Origin: Desmodesmus armatus
Taxonomy: Eukaryota > Chlorophyta > Chlorophyceae > Sphaeropleales > Scenedesmaceae
Reading direction: 5' to 3'
NCBI GenBank assembly: GCA_007449985.2
Contig: VIIQ02000227.1
Span: 1-64,000 of the forward strand
DNA: 64,000 nt
In this document: in pieces, positions 33,938-43,967 of the stretch
Layout: every line of letters starts with the position of its first letter
Position numbering within the stretch: position 1 is the stretch's first letter
Made by a program: the position numbers and the translations under genes
Notes under the pieces: model-generated
The model's database searches: none
What the model was told of the DNA's origin: nothing
What the model saw: the letters and a program-made list of their open reading frames with translations, nothing else

Positions 33938-36090
33938 GCTGGCAAGCAGCTGCATCCCTGGGTCCCCATCCCGACAAGGCGCTGTAGTGACGGCGGGAGC
34001 AGCAAGCTTCCGCAGTGCAGCTGCACATGTCGGTGTGGAGGTCGTGGCAGGGTGGTTGCTTGGTGTTCCTGCATCCCCTCATCTCCTCCTGTTTGCTGTT
34101 GCTGCCTTTCACAGCTGTGGGGCTCACAGTGTTTAGTGGTCTCATGGGCAGGTTTTGGCCTTGGGAACTGCTCAACCCTTGGTTCCCACAGCGTGCTGCT
34201 GACACATCTGGCAGTGATGCCAGGTGTGTGGCGAGTGGTAAGTCCTCAACTGTTTGTTGGTGGTTGGTTTCACAGCAGTGTGCAGCAGCAGCTGCAGGCA
34301 GCAGGCCTGTCCTGTGCAGGCTTGTGCTGCAGGTGTAACATACAGCAGCATGCTTTGCAGCAAGGTAGCGGTAGTGGCGGCGGCTGCTGTGCGCTGTCTG
34401 TTGTCCAGTTGTTGGGTGGGTGTTATCTGTCGGAGTTCCCTCTCTTTGTTAATGAAGCCTGTTGATGGCGGTTGTTGGTGTCGGTTAGGGTTAACTACGT
34501 CAGGGGTTTGTGGCCCCTGAGCCACCTTGGGTCTGTGTGTTCATGCCCCGCATGCTCCATGCATGGGTTTTGTTGGCCCATGGTTTCCATGGATGCTAAA
34601 ATGCTTAAAAAGCTGCTGCAGCAGATTCACTGACTAGTTGAGGGTGTGTGGACTGGAGGAGAGGGTGGTTGAGCTGGCGGATTGTCCTGCTGTGTGTGCA
34701 GTGGTGTGTGGGGTGTGTGGCAGCGGTGTCTGCAGGAGAGAAGAGCAATCAATGACCGCTTGGCAGCTGCTGTCAGGGTGTGTTGCGCTGCACTTGGGGG
34801 CTGCATGCAGGGCCTCTGTTTGCAAGCTGGTCAGGGCGCCTGGGCTTGGCTGCATCGTGCTTGCCTGGTCTACTATTAGTCAGCTTCAGGCTCTGTTCCA
34901 AGCTTTGCAGCAGCTTATTTGAGCTGTAGGTGTTGTTTGACTGTAGCAGGGGGCGTGCTGTAGTGGGTCTTGTAGCTGCAGGCTGGGTTGAGGGAGAGTC
35001 GTGTGAGTGGAGTGCTGTGCGTTGCATTCGAGTGTAGGCTGGATTGGAGGGTTGCCGTGTGGTTGTGCAAGCCACTCCCCAGCTCTCCAATAGGCGTGTA
35101 TGTATGTTGTGTGCCTATGCGAGGTGGCCCCTGTGGCTGCACCCCACTGAATGATCCTCTCAATGCTCTCTGATGACTCTCGCCTCTCACTGGGTGGTGA
35201 AGGGCCGTCTCACTGGACCCTCACTGAGTGTGCTGGGCGGCGGCTGCTGCTGTGGTGTGCTGGGTACACTCCTGCCACTGAGTGGTGTGTGTTGAGCCTC
35301 TACTCGTCATGATTGCATGGAATGAGTGGCACAGGCCCCAGAGCTTGTAAGAGCCCTCCCAATGGGTTTGTCATCATTGCTTAGCATCTGCATATGCAGC
35401 AGGAATAGTCCCTGCACACATGCGTTGCTTCGGAAGCTGGCTGGTGCTGCAGCTCCTTCTATTGAGCTGTTGGTGCTGCCAGTGCCCTGGTTGGTGGCGT
35501 GTGTGCTGGGATTTTGACGCAGTGTTTGCTGGGGCTGTTGCTCCATCTGTGTAACTGGCACATACCCAATGTCATCACATCTACATCACACGTGTTCAAA
35601 CATGCCAGGCTGACTGAGAGTGCAGCGCAGCAGCAAATTGGATGCGTTGACGGAGCCGGAGTCAAGCGAGTAATGTGCAGGCTATGGTTGATACTACCTC
35701 AAAAGGCGGTGCTGTCCACAATGTGCAGGCACAAGTTTGTGGGCCCCACACAGGAGCAAGGCATTCTCTGCAGTGGACAAGGATCAAAGATCCGCTAGTG
35801 CAACGAGCACCGACACCAGTGGCAACGCCATTTGGTCGACTGAGTGCAAAGCACTGTAACTGTACAACAGCGTCTGCACGACCTGTAGGGTTGTCACACC
35901 ATGATTACCTTCATTCAATCATGGTGGCACCTGCTTGCGTAGCCCTTGTAACACCTTCTTCTTCTTCAATCATTCACCATGGACTGAGGCTCTCCCCCCT
36001 TCTTCTTCCTCAGCTATAACCTGGTTGCGGTGCCATGCGCTTAGCGTGGCATGATGTGGTCTGTGGAGGGCCCTGATGTCACGGCCACAA
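33938..36090. other. CHLH 3' region and intergenic sequence
   Basis: No further gene is supported. The 3' UTR of CHLH probably extends to the TGTAA at 34334-34338, which is the usual algal polyadenylation signal. Beyond it the plus strand is T/G-rich, with short open frames and no domain. Confidence 0.45.
34334..34338 (+). terminator. Candidate TGTAA polyadenylation signal of CHLH
   Basis: TGTAA is the common poly(A) signal of green algae. This copy is about 400 bp after the TAA stop, a plausible 3' UTR length. Five bases occur by chance often, so confidence is low. Confidence 0.35.
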
Positions 36091-36370
36091 GGGTGCGCTA
36101 CACTTCCTCATTTGGACAGCGAACAAGGACGTACCACAACTGGCCACAGTGGATCGGCTGCAAAAGGCAAGGGTGCGCTACACTTCCTCATTTGGACAGC
36201 GAACAAGGACGTACCACAACTGGCCACAGTGGATCGGCTGCAAAAGGCAAGAACCACAACTGGCCACAGTGGATCGGCTGCAAAAGGCAAGGGTGCGCTA
36301 CACTTCCTCGTTTGGACAGCGAACAAGGACGTACCACAACTGGCCACAGTGGATCGGCTGCAAAAGGCAA
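36091..36370. repeat. 80-bp tandem repeat next to tRNA-Thr
   Basis: Full units at 36091-36170, 36171-36250 and 36291-36370, with a half unit (last 40 bp) at 36251-36290. The units are nearly identical, with one visible substitution (CTCATTTGG to CTCGTTTGG). The array ends 8 bp before the 3' end of the tRNA gene, and every unit ends with CTGCAAAAGGCAA, which on the minus strand is an oligo-T stretch. Confidence 0.95.
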
Positions 36371-36377
36371 GAAGCAT

Positions 36378-36450
36378 GCTCGATGCGTGAGTCGAACACG
36401 CGACCTCCCGCTTACTAAACGGGTGCTCTAACCAACTGAGCTAACCGAGC
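36378..36450 (-). tRNA. tRNA-Thr (anticodon AGU)
   Basis: The minus strand folds into a complete 73-nt cloverleaf: acceptor GCTCGGT pairs with ATCGAGC, D arm GCTC/GAGC, anticodon stem CCCGT/GCGGG with loop TTAGTAA (anticodon AGT in DNA), variable AGGTC, and T arm GCGTG-TTCGACT-CACGC. There is no intron and no encoded CCA, as expected for a eukaryotic nuclear gene. The A box (TTAGCTCAGTTGG) and B box (GTTCGACTC) are present, and the minus-strand TTTT at 36365-36362 would end RNA polymerase III transcription. Confidence 0.95.
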
Positions 36451-37230
36451 CGTGGACCAATCGCAGGTATTTGCCGTCTATAAAGTTTGGTTTTGATCAG
36501 GGTTTTGCAGTTCGCGCGCAAAATCTCTCGTGCTCATTTCTTCCCCGTTCGCCGATTGGATGCTTTGTTGCGATGCAGATTGAGCCCATTCAATTTTGGC
36601 ATGCTTGCCATGTTCATGTGCGCTTCACAAGGCCGCATCTTTCCATGCTCGATGCCTTGCACATGCTTGCATGTCAGTTAACTCTGTGTGTATCGCAGGT
36701 ACTTGCTGAAAAAGGCAGGTCATAGGTGGTGCCTCGTTACTTTTGGGGGATAATGGATTGGTGTCCCCGGTTGCCACTGGTCGGCAGCTTATGGTCTGGA
36801 TTGACAGGCCCCACACAAATCATCATCATCATTTGGCAGGCCAGTAAGGAGCTGTACAGCCATTGCCTGAGCTTGCTCGCGCGGCATTGAGAATCCCCTG
36901 GCCCGCAACACCAACTTTTCGTCACAGCATGGCCCCTGCAGCTTTCGATCTTCACGAGTGCTGCTCTAACAGGGCCCCGCTCAAACAGCCTTGATGTCAC
37001 GTGGATACGTTGACAGAGGCTAAGGGGACGCCCTAGGCCCAGCCTGTAGTACAGAACGACGTACATACTGTTGGTAACAGGGGATTTGATGGACCTTGGT
37101 GAACTGTTGACGGGGACACCCGTCAATGAGTCAGGTCCTACGTCGGCAAGGACGGTTATATAGCTGTTCCCCAAGCCCCCGACAGTACTCGACTCTGGTT
37201 AGCGTCCCTGGTATAGGGCACGCGACAATT
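36451..37230. other. Flank between tRNA and retroelement, with possible 5' LTR end
   Basis: No gene is seen. The part nearest 37230 may be the end of a 5' LTR: a TATATA at about 37157-37162, then GGCACGCGACAATT directly before the likely primer-binding site at 37231. I could not find the same sequence downstream of the element, so the LTR is not confirmed. Confidence 0.35.
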
Positions 37231-37462
37231 TGGTAGCGGAGAAGGTCTTTCTCTCCTTCCCTCGGAAGGGCTGATTTGCCTGACCCGAGTGGCCACGCTT
37301 CTACGCGCTCACACTGCATTGTTTGCACAGTTTGTGCATAGTTTGCTCGCTGGGCGAGCCATTCGTGCGGTCAGCACGCTGGCCAACCTGAAGTTTGGTA
37401 CCTTCGAGGACTCCCTCCTCAACGAGGAGGATGAGCTCGATTACGAAGCAGAAGATTACGCC

Positions 37463-38880
37463 ATGAATGACCAGGAGGACCTGGGAGAGCTGCCCACTGC
37501 TGAGGAGGCCGCTGCCGATGCAGCTGCCCTGCCTGCCGAGGACGAGGAGTCCCCTGCAGAGCAGCCAAACGAGAATGACAGTGGCAGTGAGACATACAAT
37601 GAGGCTGCCGGTGCAGCTGACCTGCTCAACGAGCCAGGCATTGAGGAGGCTGCGGATGCAGCTTCCCTGCTCGCCCTTGGAGAGGCTGGAGCAGACCTGG
37701 CCAGCTCCATCACTGCGGTGAAGAGCAGCGTGCGGCAACTGGAGACAGCACACGCCCAGGGGATCCTGGACGGTCCCACCTACCACCGCATCGCCCTGCC
37801 TGAGTACCAGACGCTGGTGACCCTGATGGAACAGGCGCAGCGTCAGTACCCTGCTGTGGGCAGAAATGCTAGGTTCCAGCTCACGCTAGCACACGCTCAG
37901 GGCCAGCTGGCTGCATTTGCTTTGCGTGACAGGCGTCCCCGCACTGATGCACTGCCATCTGCTCCCTATAGCACAGCCATTGGCGCTGCACTGCCCACAC
38001 CTGCTAGGATGGATCCTGCAGTTAGTGCCAAGCCTAGTTTGCTGAAACACCCTAACTTCTGGAGGGCTTGGACAGTGATGGGCCTATCAGGGGTTGGTTG
38101 ACTTCTGTGGCGCATTGGCTTACTATGAGCAAGGTTCCTCGCTCAGAGGCTGTCGGTACAGCCGCCAACTACCTGCGTGGGAAAGCGCAGGCCTACTGGT
38201 TTGCTATGGTGGACACCATTAGGCGAACGGGGAAGGACCCCACTAACTGGGAGGTGTTCAGGGACACCATGGTGCTAGCATACGGTGCCATTGACCCTGA
38301 ATATGTAGCCCGCACTAAGATTGATGCTCTGCGGCAGACGGATTCTGCCGAGGCTTATGTGCGTGAGCTGCAAATGCTGTTTGCAGAGCTGGTGCAGCAA
38401 CCCATGAATGAGGCTGACAAGGTGCACAAGTTCTTTGCAGGTCTCAACCCCGGTCTGGCTATGAAGTCGCAGGTGGACCCTGCCACTTCCGACCGGTGGA
38501 CCACCTTTGCTGCTGCCGCCTCCTTTGCCATCAAGCAGGACATTCTGTACAAAGCCAACAGACCTGTCACTAAGAATGCTGATCGCCCTGCTGCTAAACC
38601 AGGTCGCGGTGTGGGGCCAGACCGCCGGCCCATGAAAAGCCAGCGCCACGGTGGGCGCGCCGACAACCGCGGTGGTAACCGCCAGAACGGCAGGGGCAGG
38701 CCAGGTAGCTCTGGCAACGGCTCCGGTGGCTCAGGTGGCTCAGGAGGAGCCGGTCCCTCACGCAGTGGCCGCCCCAGCAAGGAGGAGCGTCAGTACCGCT
38801 TCGAGAAGGGTCTGTGCCTGGAGTGTGGTCACCCTGACCACAAGGTGGTTGACTGCCCTGAGAGGGCACAGCGCGGCTAG
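37463..38880 (+). pseudogene. Gypsy gag: acidic head, capsid, zinc knuckle
   Basis: An acidic Glu/Asp/Ala-rich region (open from 37289; first in-frame ATG at 37463) leads to KPSLLKHPNF, where the frame changes by -1 in the overlap 38068-38101. The capsid-like part follows (LTSVAHWLTMSKVP, AANYLRGKAQAYWF, FRDTMVLAYGAIDP), then a basic Arg/Gly-rich linker and the CCHC knuckle CLECGHPDHKVVDC, ending at UAG 38878-38880. No obvious slippery heptamer explains the frame change, so it is more likely a mutation. The protein would coat the element's RNA in virus-like particles. Confidence 0.75.
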
Positions 38881-38911
38881 GAAGCCGCCGGTGGCCGGCA
38901 GGGCCTGCCGG
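38878..38911 (+). promoter_or_regulatory. Candidate stop-codon readthrough site between gag and pol
   Basis: UAG at 38878-38880 separates gag and pol in the same frame. A hairpin follows 14 nt later: CCGGCA (38895-38900), loop GGGCC, TGCCGG (38906-38911). Same-frame gag-pol with a UAG and downstream structure is the arrangement used by gammaretroviruses for readthrough. In this element it could equally be a nonsense mutation. Confidence 0.45.
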
Positions 38912-41900
38912 TGTTGGCAGCAGGAGTGGTCCCTAGTAACGATGTTGCCCGTCAGGAGCATACCGTTGTTGGGGATGCTGAGCAGTCTGTGGACCCAGCT
39001 GTTGAGTTGGATGGAGACTGTGACCAGCCGGTTTTTGATATGACCCTGTTGTGCCACCGCCCCAAGTGTGTGAAAACTGGTTCAGTTAGGCGCAACCGCC
39101 GAGGTAGACGGCTTGTGAACCCTGCAGTTTCACCTGTACAGCCTACTGAGTCAGACACTGAGTACCCACCACCACCAGCTGATCCCCAGGAATGCAGTTT
39201 GCATTTGAAGCCAGCTGTTGCTGACAAACTACAGACTCTGGTGCAAAAGCCTTTCACTTTGGCAGTTAGCCATTCAAACCTGAAAAAGGCCGTACCTGCA
39301 CAGAGATATGTTGACAGCAGCAAACTGCTAGTAACACCTTTGAGTGGGCAGTTTAGCTGGTTGGACCTACCAGTTGATCAGCTGGATGTTGCTTTGAAGC
39401 ATTACTGTGAATGCAAAGCAGCCAAGCCAGAAACAACATCAGCGGTATTGCTGGTGCCTGCAGGGGCAGGTTCACACTCTCACATGTTGCGCGGCATGCA
39501 ACGGTTGATGGTTTTCAACCGGCGTAACTCTCTGTATGAAACTGATGATGGACAGTCCCTGCCCCTGGCCAAAGACAGGGTTGCCTTGTATTATGATCCA
39601 CCAAGTGCAGCCCCACTGCTATCTGCAGTGCAGCAGGCTGCCCCACGCCTTACAATGACATTTGCCGGCACAGCCAATGAAGCTAATGCAGCACTCACCC
39701 TAGATTCTGCTGCCAGTGACCAGTTTGCGTCGCGCTCCTGGTTGGAGCGGGCAGGGGTGACATATGCTAAGCAAACAGGGGTACCTGTTCAGTTGGCTGA
39801 TGGGCACTCTGTGCCCATACTGGGTACAGTTACCCTCAAACTGCGCGTGGGTGGGCTGCGCACTAAGGTGCAATGCAACGTGATTGATATGCCTGGCTTT
39901 GACATCATCCTTGGAGACTCCTGGCTGGTAGCGCACAGGGTGCATCTGGACTTTGGTACTAAGTCTGAATATGTCTACAAGGGCAAGCACAGGATTGTGC
40001 TAAGTCAGCGGCCTCCTGTAGAGGCTGCAAAGGACAGACAAGCGGGCTCTCAACCAGCCCTTTTGTCAGCGCTTCAGGTGAAGCGTGCCTGCCGGGCAGG
40101 GGGGCGGCACCTGTTGGTGCAGGTGACTGCCTCCACAGCGGAACGCTATAAGGTTGCAGCAATGTCCCAGGCGGAAGCTGATGGGCTGGTCCCTGAAGCC
40201 AACCTGCAAGCCATACTGACGGAGTTTGCAGATGTGTTTGCAGAGTTGCCTGATGAGCTGCCTCCCAAGCGTAATATTGCACACGTCATCCCCTTGGAAC
40301 CGGGTGCAAGACCGGTTTATCGGCCTCTGTATCGCCTTACTCAGGCTGCAAAGGCGGAGGTTGAGCGACAGGTGACTGAGCTCTTGAAAAAATGTTACAT
40401 CGAGCCTAGTCAGTCGCCCTGGGGTGCGCCCGTCCTCTTTGTGCCTAAAAAGGACAGTGGTCTGCGTATGTGCATTGATTACCGTGCTTTGAATAAGCTT
40501 ACGGTGAAAAATCGCTACCCTCTGCCTCGGATTGAGGACCTGCTGGAGCAGCTACAGGGCGCGAAAGTATTCAGCGGCCTGGATCTGGCTAGTGGATACT
40601 GGCAGATCCGTATCGATGATGAAGATGTTCCGAAAACGGCTTTTCGGACACATCTGGGCCACTATCAGTGGAGGGTGTTGAGCTTTGGTCTGACCAACTG
40701 CCCTTCCACCTTCCAGCAAGCCATGAATGAGGTGTTCCATGACTATTTGAACAAATTTGTGGTCATATATCTGGATGATATCTTGATCTACAGCCGCAGT
40801 GCGGCGGAACATGAGGAACACCTGCGACTGGTGCTGCAGCGACTGCGGGAGCAGAAGCTGTACTGCAGGCCTCACAAGTGCCATTTCAACAGGCCTGAAA
40901 TTGAGTACCTGGGTCACATTGTGGGCACTGCAGTGGTCAAGGTGGACCCTCGCAAAGTCAAGGCGGTCGAGGACTGGCCGGTGCCACAGGATGTGCACCA
41001 GCTGCGCTCCTTCCTTGGCATGGCCAATTATTTCCGTCGCTTCATTCAAGCATACAGTGCGTTGACACGCCCCCTGACTGACTTGCTGAAGGCCCAGGCA
41101 AGTGTGCTGAAGGATTGGAGTCCCAAAGCTCAGACTGCTTTTGACGGCGTCAAGTATGCTCTAACGCATGCACCCGTGTTGGTGCTTCCTGATTTTGCTG
41201 CTGCACACAAGGATCAGCCCTTTGAGGTGATCGCTGATGCCTCCGGAGGGGGGATAGGTGCAGTACTGCTACAGGGTGGACGCCCAATTGCTTTTGAGAG
41301 CAAGGTGCAGTACTGCTACAGGGTGGACGCCCAATTGCTTTTGAGAGCAAAAAGTTCACTCCGGCTGAGTTGAACTACGATACATCCCAGAAGGAACTGC
41401 TGGCCACTGTCCACGCCTTACGTACTTGGCGTTGCTACTTGGCTGGGGTGCCATTTGTCTTGGTCACAGACCACCACCCCAACACAGCTTTTGAGACTAA
41501 GACAGAGCTGTCCCCACGTATGGCACGTTGGCTGGAGTTCCTGACACAGTTTGCACACATGGAGTGGGAGTATCGTCCTGGTAGGACCAATGTGGCGGAT
41601 CCTTTTAGCAGGATGCCTACTGCTGTAGTTGCAGCACTCACATTGGGCAGTGAGTACCAGGTATGGTGGCCATGGACGGGTTGCCCTGGAGCGGCCCGAT
41701 CCTGCTGATGTTGCGGAGCAACAGGCCGCTTATGAGGCGCTCACTAAACGTCGCTCTGTCAGCAAACGCCCTGCTGCGGCCCCACGGGGGTCTCGCAAAC
41801 GGCGCGCTGGTGCTTCGGTACCGGCTGCAAAGCCTGTCTCGGACGAGCCTGAGTTGCCACCGGCTGCGGCCCCTGTGCGGGAACCCACGCCTGATCCGGC

Positions 41901-42928
41901 TGCGGTTGATACCGAACATGCCCAATTGCTCGAACAGTTTCAGCAAGGCTATCAACATGACAGTTGGTTTGCTGTCCCCGCCAACGTGAAACAGCTGCAG
42001 CGCAGACACGGTCTGTACTGGCACCGCTTGCTGGACGGCACTGAAGTGCTGGTTGTGCCCGACGCTCTGGGCTTACGCAAGCGTTGCATGGTGGAGTGCC
42101 ATGATCACCCTTACGCTAGCCACATGGGTATGCACAAAACGTTTCGCTTGTTGCAGCGTACGTATTGGTGGCCGGCTATGCGGTCGGACGTTGAGCGGTT
42201 TGTAGGCACGTGTGTGCCTTGCCAACGTAACAAGTCCTCTAGTCAAGCCCCGGCTGGCTTGCTGCAGCCCCTGCCAATTCCTGGCCGGCGCTGGGAGACG
42301 GTCTCCATGGACTTGATCACAGGTCTTCCCACCACGGAGGAGGGGAATGATGCCATTGCCGTTTTTGTGGACAAAACGGAGCAAGATGGTTAGGCTTGCT
42401 CCCTGCCATGAGACGGATGGGGCACTGGAAGTTGCCAACATGTTTGTGGACAAGATATTTAGGTCACATGGTGTGCCTAAGGTTTTGCTGTCTGACAGGG
42501 ATCCTAGGTTTACAAGTGATCTGTTCAGAGAGATCAGCAAGCTGCTTGGAGTAAAGCAGGCTATGTCCACTGCCTTCCACCCTCAGACTGATGGTCAGAC
42601 TGAGCGGGTCAACCGGGTGGTTGAAGAGATGCTGCGCCACTTTGTGCAGCCCAGGTTGGATGACTGGGACACACACTTGGCCATGGTTGAGTTTGCCATC
42701 AACAACTCATATCAGGAGTCGGTGGGCAACACCCCCTTCTTCTTGAACTATGGGCAGCATCCGCTGACACCTGTGTCTATGAAACATGACAGCACAGTGC
42801 CAGCTGCCAAGCAATTCTCACTAGGAGTGCAGGCTGCTGTACGGTTTGCTCTGCAAGGCATGGGCCGGCCAGTGAAGATAGGCGAGATACCTATTACAGA
42901 TTGTGTCAGCAGTCCGTTCTTACCGTAA
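38881..42928 (+). pseudogene. Gypsy pol: protease, RT, RNase H, integrase
   Basis: The frame continues directly from gag after the UAG at 38878. The protease has LDSAAS near 39700 in place of the usual D(S/T)GA core. The reverse transcriptase is well preserved, with the YLDD active site at 40768-40779. RNase H starts at [10 protein letters not shown] near 41221 and is cut by the 47-bp duplication. Its continuation (from about 41355, NYDTSQKELLATVHALRTW) is in another frame. The integrase has the HHCC zinc region (about 42090-42230) and core motifs MDLITGLP, LLSDRDPRF and GQTERVNR, split by a frame change in an A4 run near 42378. No chromodomain is seen. The element could not make a full polyprotein as sequenced. 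Confidence 0.85.
41256..41349 (+). repeat. 47-bp tandem duplication in RNase H
   Basis: Positions 41256-41302 are repeated exactly at 41303-41349. Since 47 is not a multiple of three, the frame is shifted. Removing one copy in thought makes FESK run straight into [10 protein letters not shown], so this is a recent inactivating event. Confidence 0.95.
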
Positions 42929-42970
42929 AGACTTTAATGTCAGCATGGTGGCCTTACCTTTAAAGTCTTT
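42925..42970. repeat. Short inverted repeat after integrase
   Basis: AAAGACTTTA near 42928 and TAAAGTCTTT near 42961 are 10-bp inverted repeats about 23 bp apart; with the following ATG they also read as near-direct repeats. They lie where similarity to integrase stops. Confidence 0.7.
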
Positions 42971-43033
42971 AATGATCAGAATCAAACCTGCACGGGCACC
43001 ACCAGCTCCAGACGCGCTGTAAGGGGGGGAATG

Positions 43034-43967
43034 TTGGACTGACACATACATAATAGCCATCTAAGAGACTCAGAGCTTGTCAGGCACTGTCAATGTCCAG
43101 CCCCCAGCTTCACCTCCACCACTGGTCACCTGCTGGGTCCGGCTGAGCCATGTAATCAGGTGTCTCCTCCCTGATTCTTGTGAACATATCGCAATTGGCA
43201 TTGTTCACACGTGTGCTTTCACCTTGGAGCCCAACTGTACTTGTTGTCAACTTAATGTGTTGTTGTTAACAGAACAGTCAAACTAGGCCCCCCCAAGGTA
43301 GATAGACAACAAGCAGGGGGCTTGTTTCACATACACTGCACACTGTCAATTAAGTGTACTGCGTAGTTTGTACTCAAGGAAGACGCTGCTGCAAATACGT
43401 CGCAGTTTGGGTTTATGAGTCCTCCAGATCTGTGGTCAGTTTGTGGGCTTGCCCTGTTTCTGTCCTGATGGACATTTGCTATCACTACTACAAGCTACTG
43501 CTTTTGATGGTGCAGTCAGTTGTCGGTTGATGCGTTGTCAGCAACTTGGTCTGTTTGCTTTCAAACTGTTGTCGGTTATGAAGGCAATGGCAAGACATGG
43601 CGTTCCTGCCCTTCAGCGTATGCCACCGTATTACAGTATAAAAAAACAATCGTAACGTGTGCTATAGTGCCTGCCTTTCACCTGCTGCCTTTTCCTCTTC
43701 CCAAGCTTCTGGACCCTTCTTTATCGGCTGGAATCGGGTGGTCTCAATAATTCTTTTACTAAAAATTAATTTGTTGGAGGCGCACAACATCCCTTTCAAC
43801 TTGTTGTGCCTTCAGTGTATTCAGTTTACACACACTTTATCACACCCGAACGGTGGGCCGTTTTTGCATCTGACAGACCTAACGTTTGGTGGAAAGCAGT
43901 GAAATCAGTATTGGTTGCGCTTCACTGACGTCAGCACCCTCCCATCCATGGCATTGACACTCCACTG
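43034..43967. other. Region between gypsy element and KDZ gene
   Basis: No gene is supported. It may contain a 3' LTR remnant at its left edge and the promoter or left end of the KDZ transposon. The segment 43640-43830 is AT-richer than its surroundings (for example ACTAAAAATTAATTTG near 43757). No terminal inverted repeat could be matched to sequence beyond 50812. Confidence 0.4.

Larger units (their letters stand above)
37231..43033 (+). mobile_element. Degenerate Ty3/gypsy LTR retrotransposon
   Basis: The order is primer-binding site (TGGTAGCGGAG at 37231, similar to the complement of an initiator-tRNA 3' end), Gag with a CCHC knuckle, protease, reverse transcriptase, RNase H, integrase, then a purine tract AAGGGGGGGAA at 43021-43031 followed by TG. 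RNase H before integrase is the Ty3/gypsy order. The coding region is broken by a frame change near 38050, a 47-bp duplication at 41303, and frame changes near 41660 and 42380. After the integrase core the sequence loses similarity at about 42870. No matching pair of LTRs was found by eye, so the 3' end may be deleted or replaced. Confidence 0.85.

Noticed and set aside
36091..36370. CRISPR-like array
   Set aside because: The 80-bp units are directly adjacent with no spacers, and the genome is eukaryotic.
37289..38101. Programmed -1 frameshift inside gag
   Set aside because: No slippery heptamer is visible in the 38068-38101 overlap, and a frameshift within gag would have no clear use; a small indel is simpler.
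42930..43030. Chromodomain or other C-terminal integrase module
   Set aside because: The frame ends at 42928 and no chromodomain-like sequence follows in any frame.
37069..43040. TGTTGG at 37069 and 43032 as starts of paired LTRs
   Set aside because: Only six bases agree; the following sequences differ completely.
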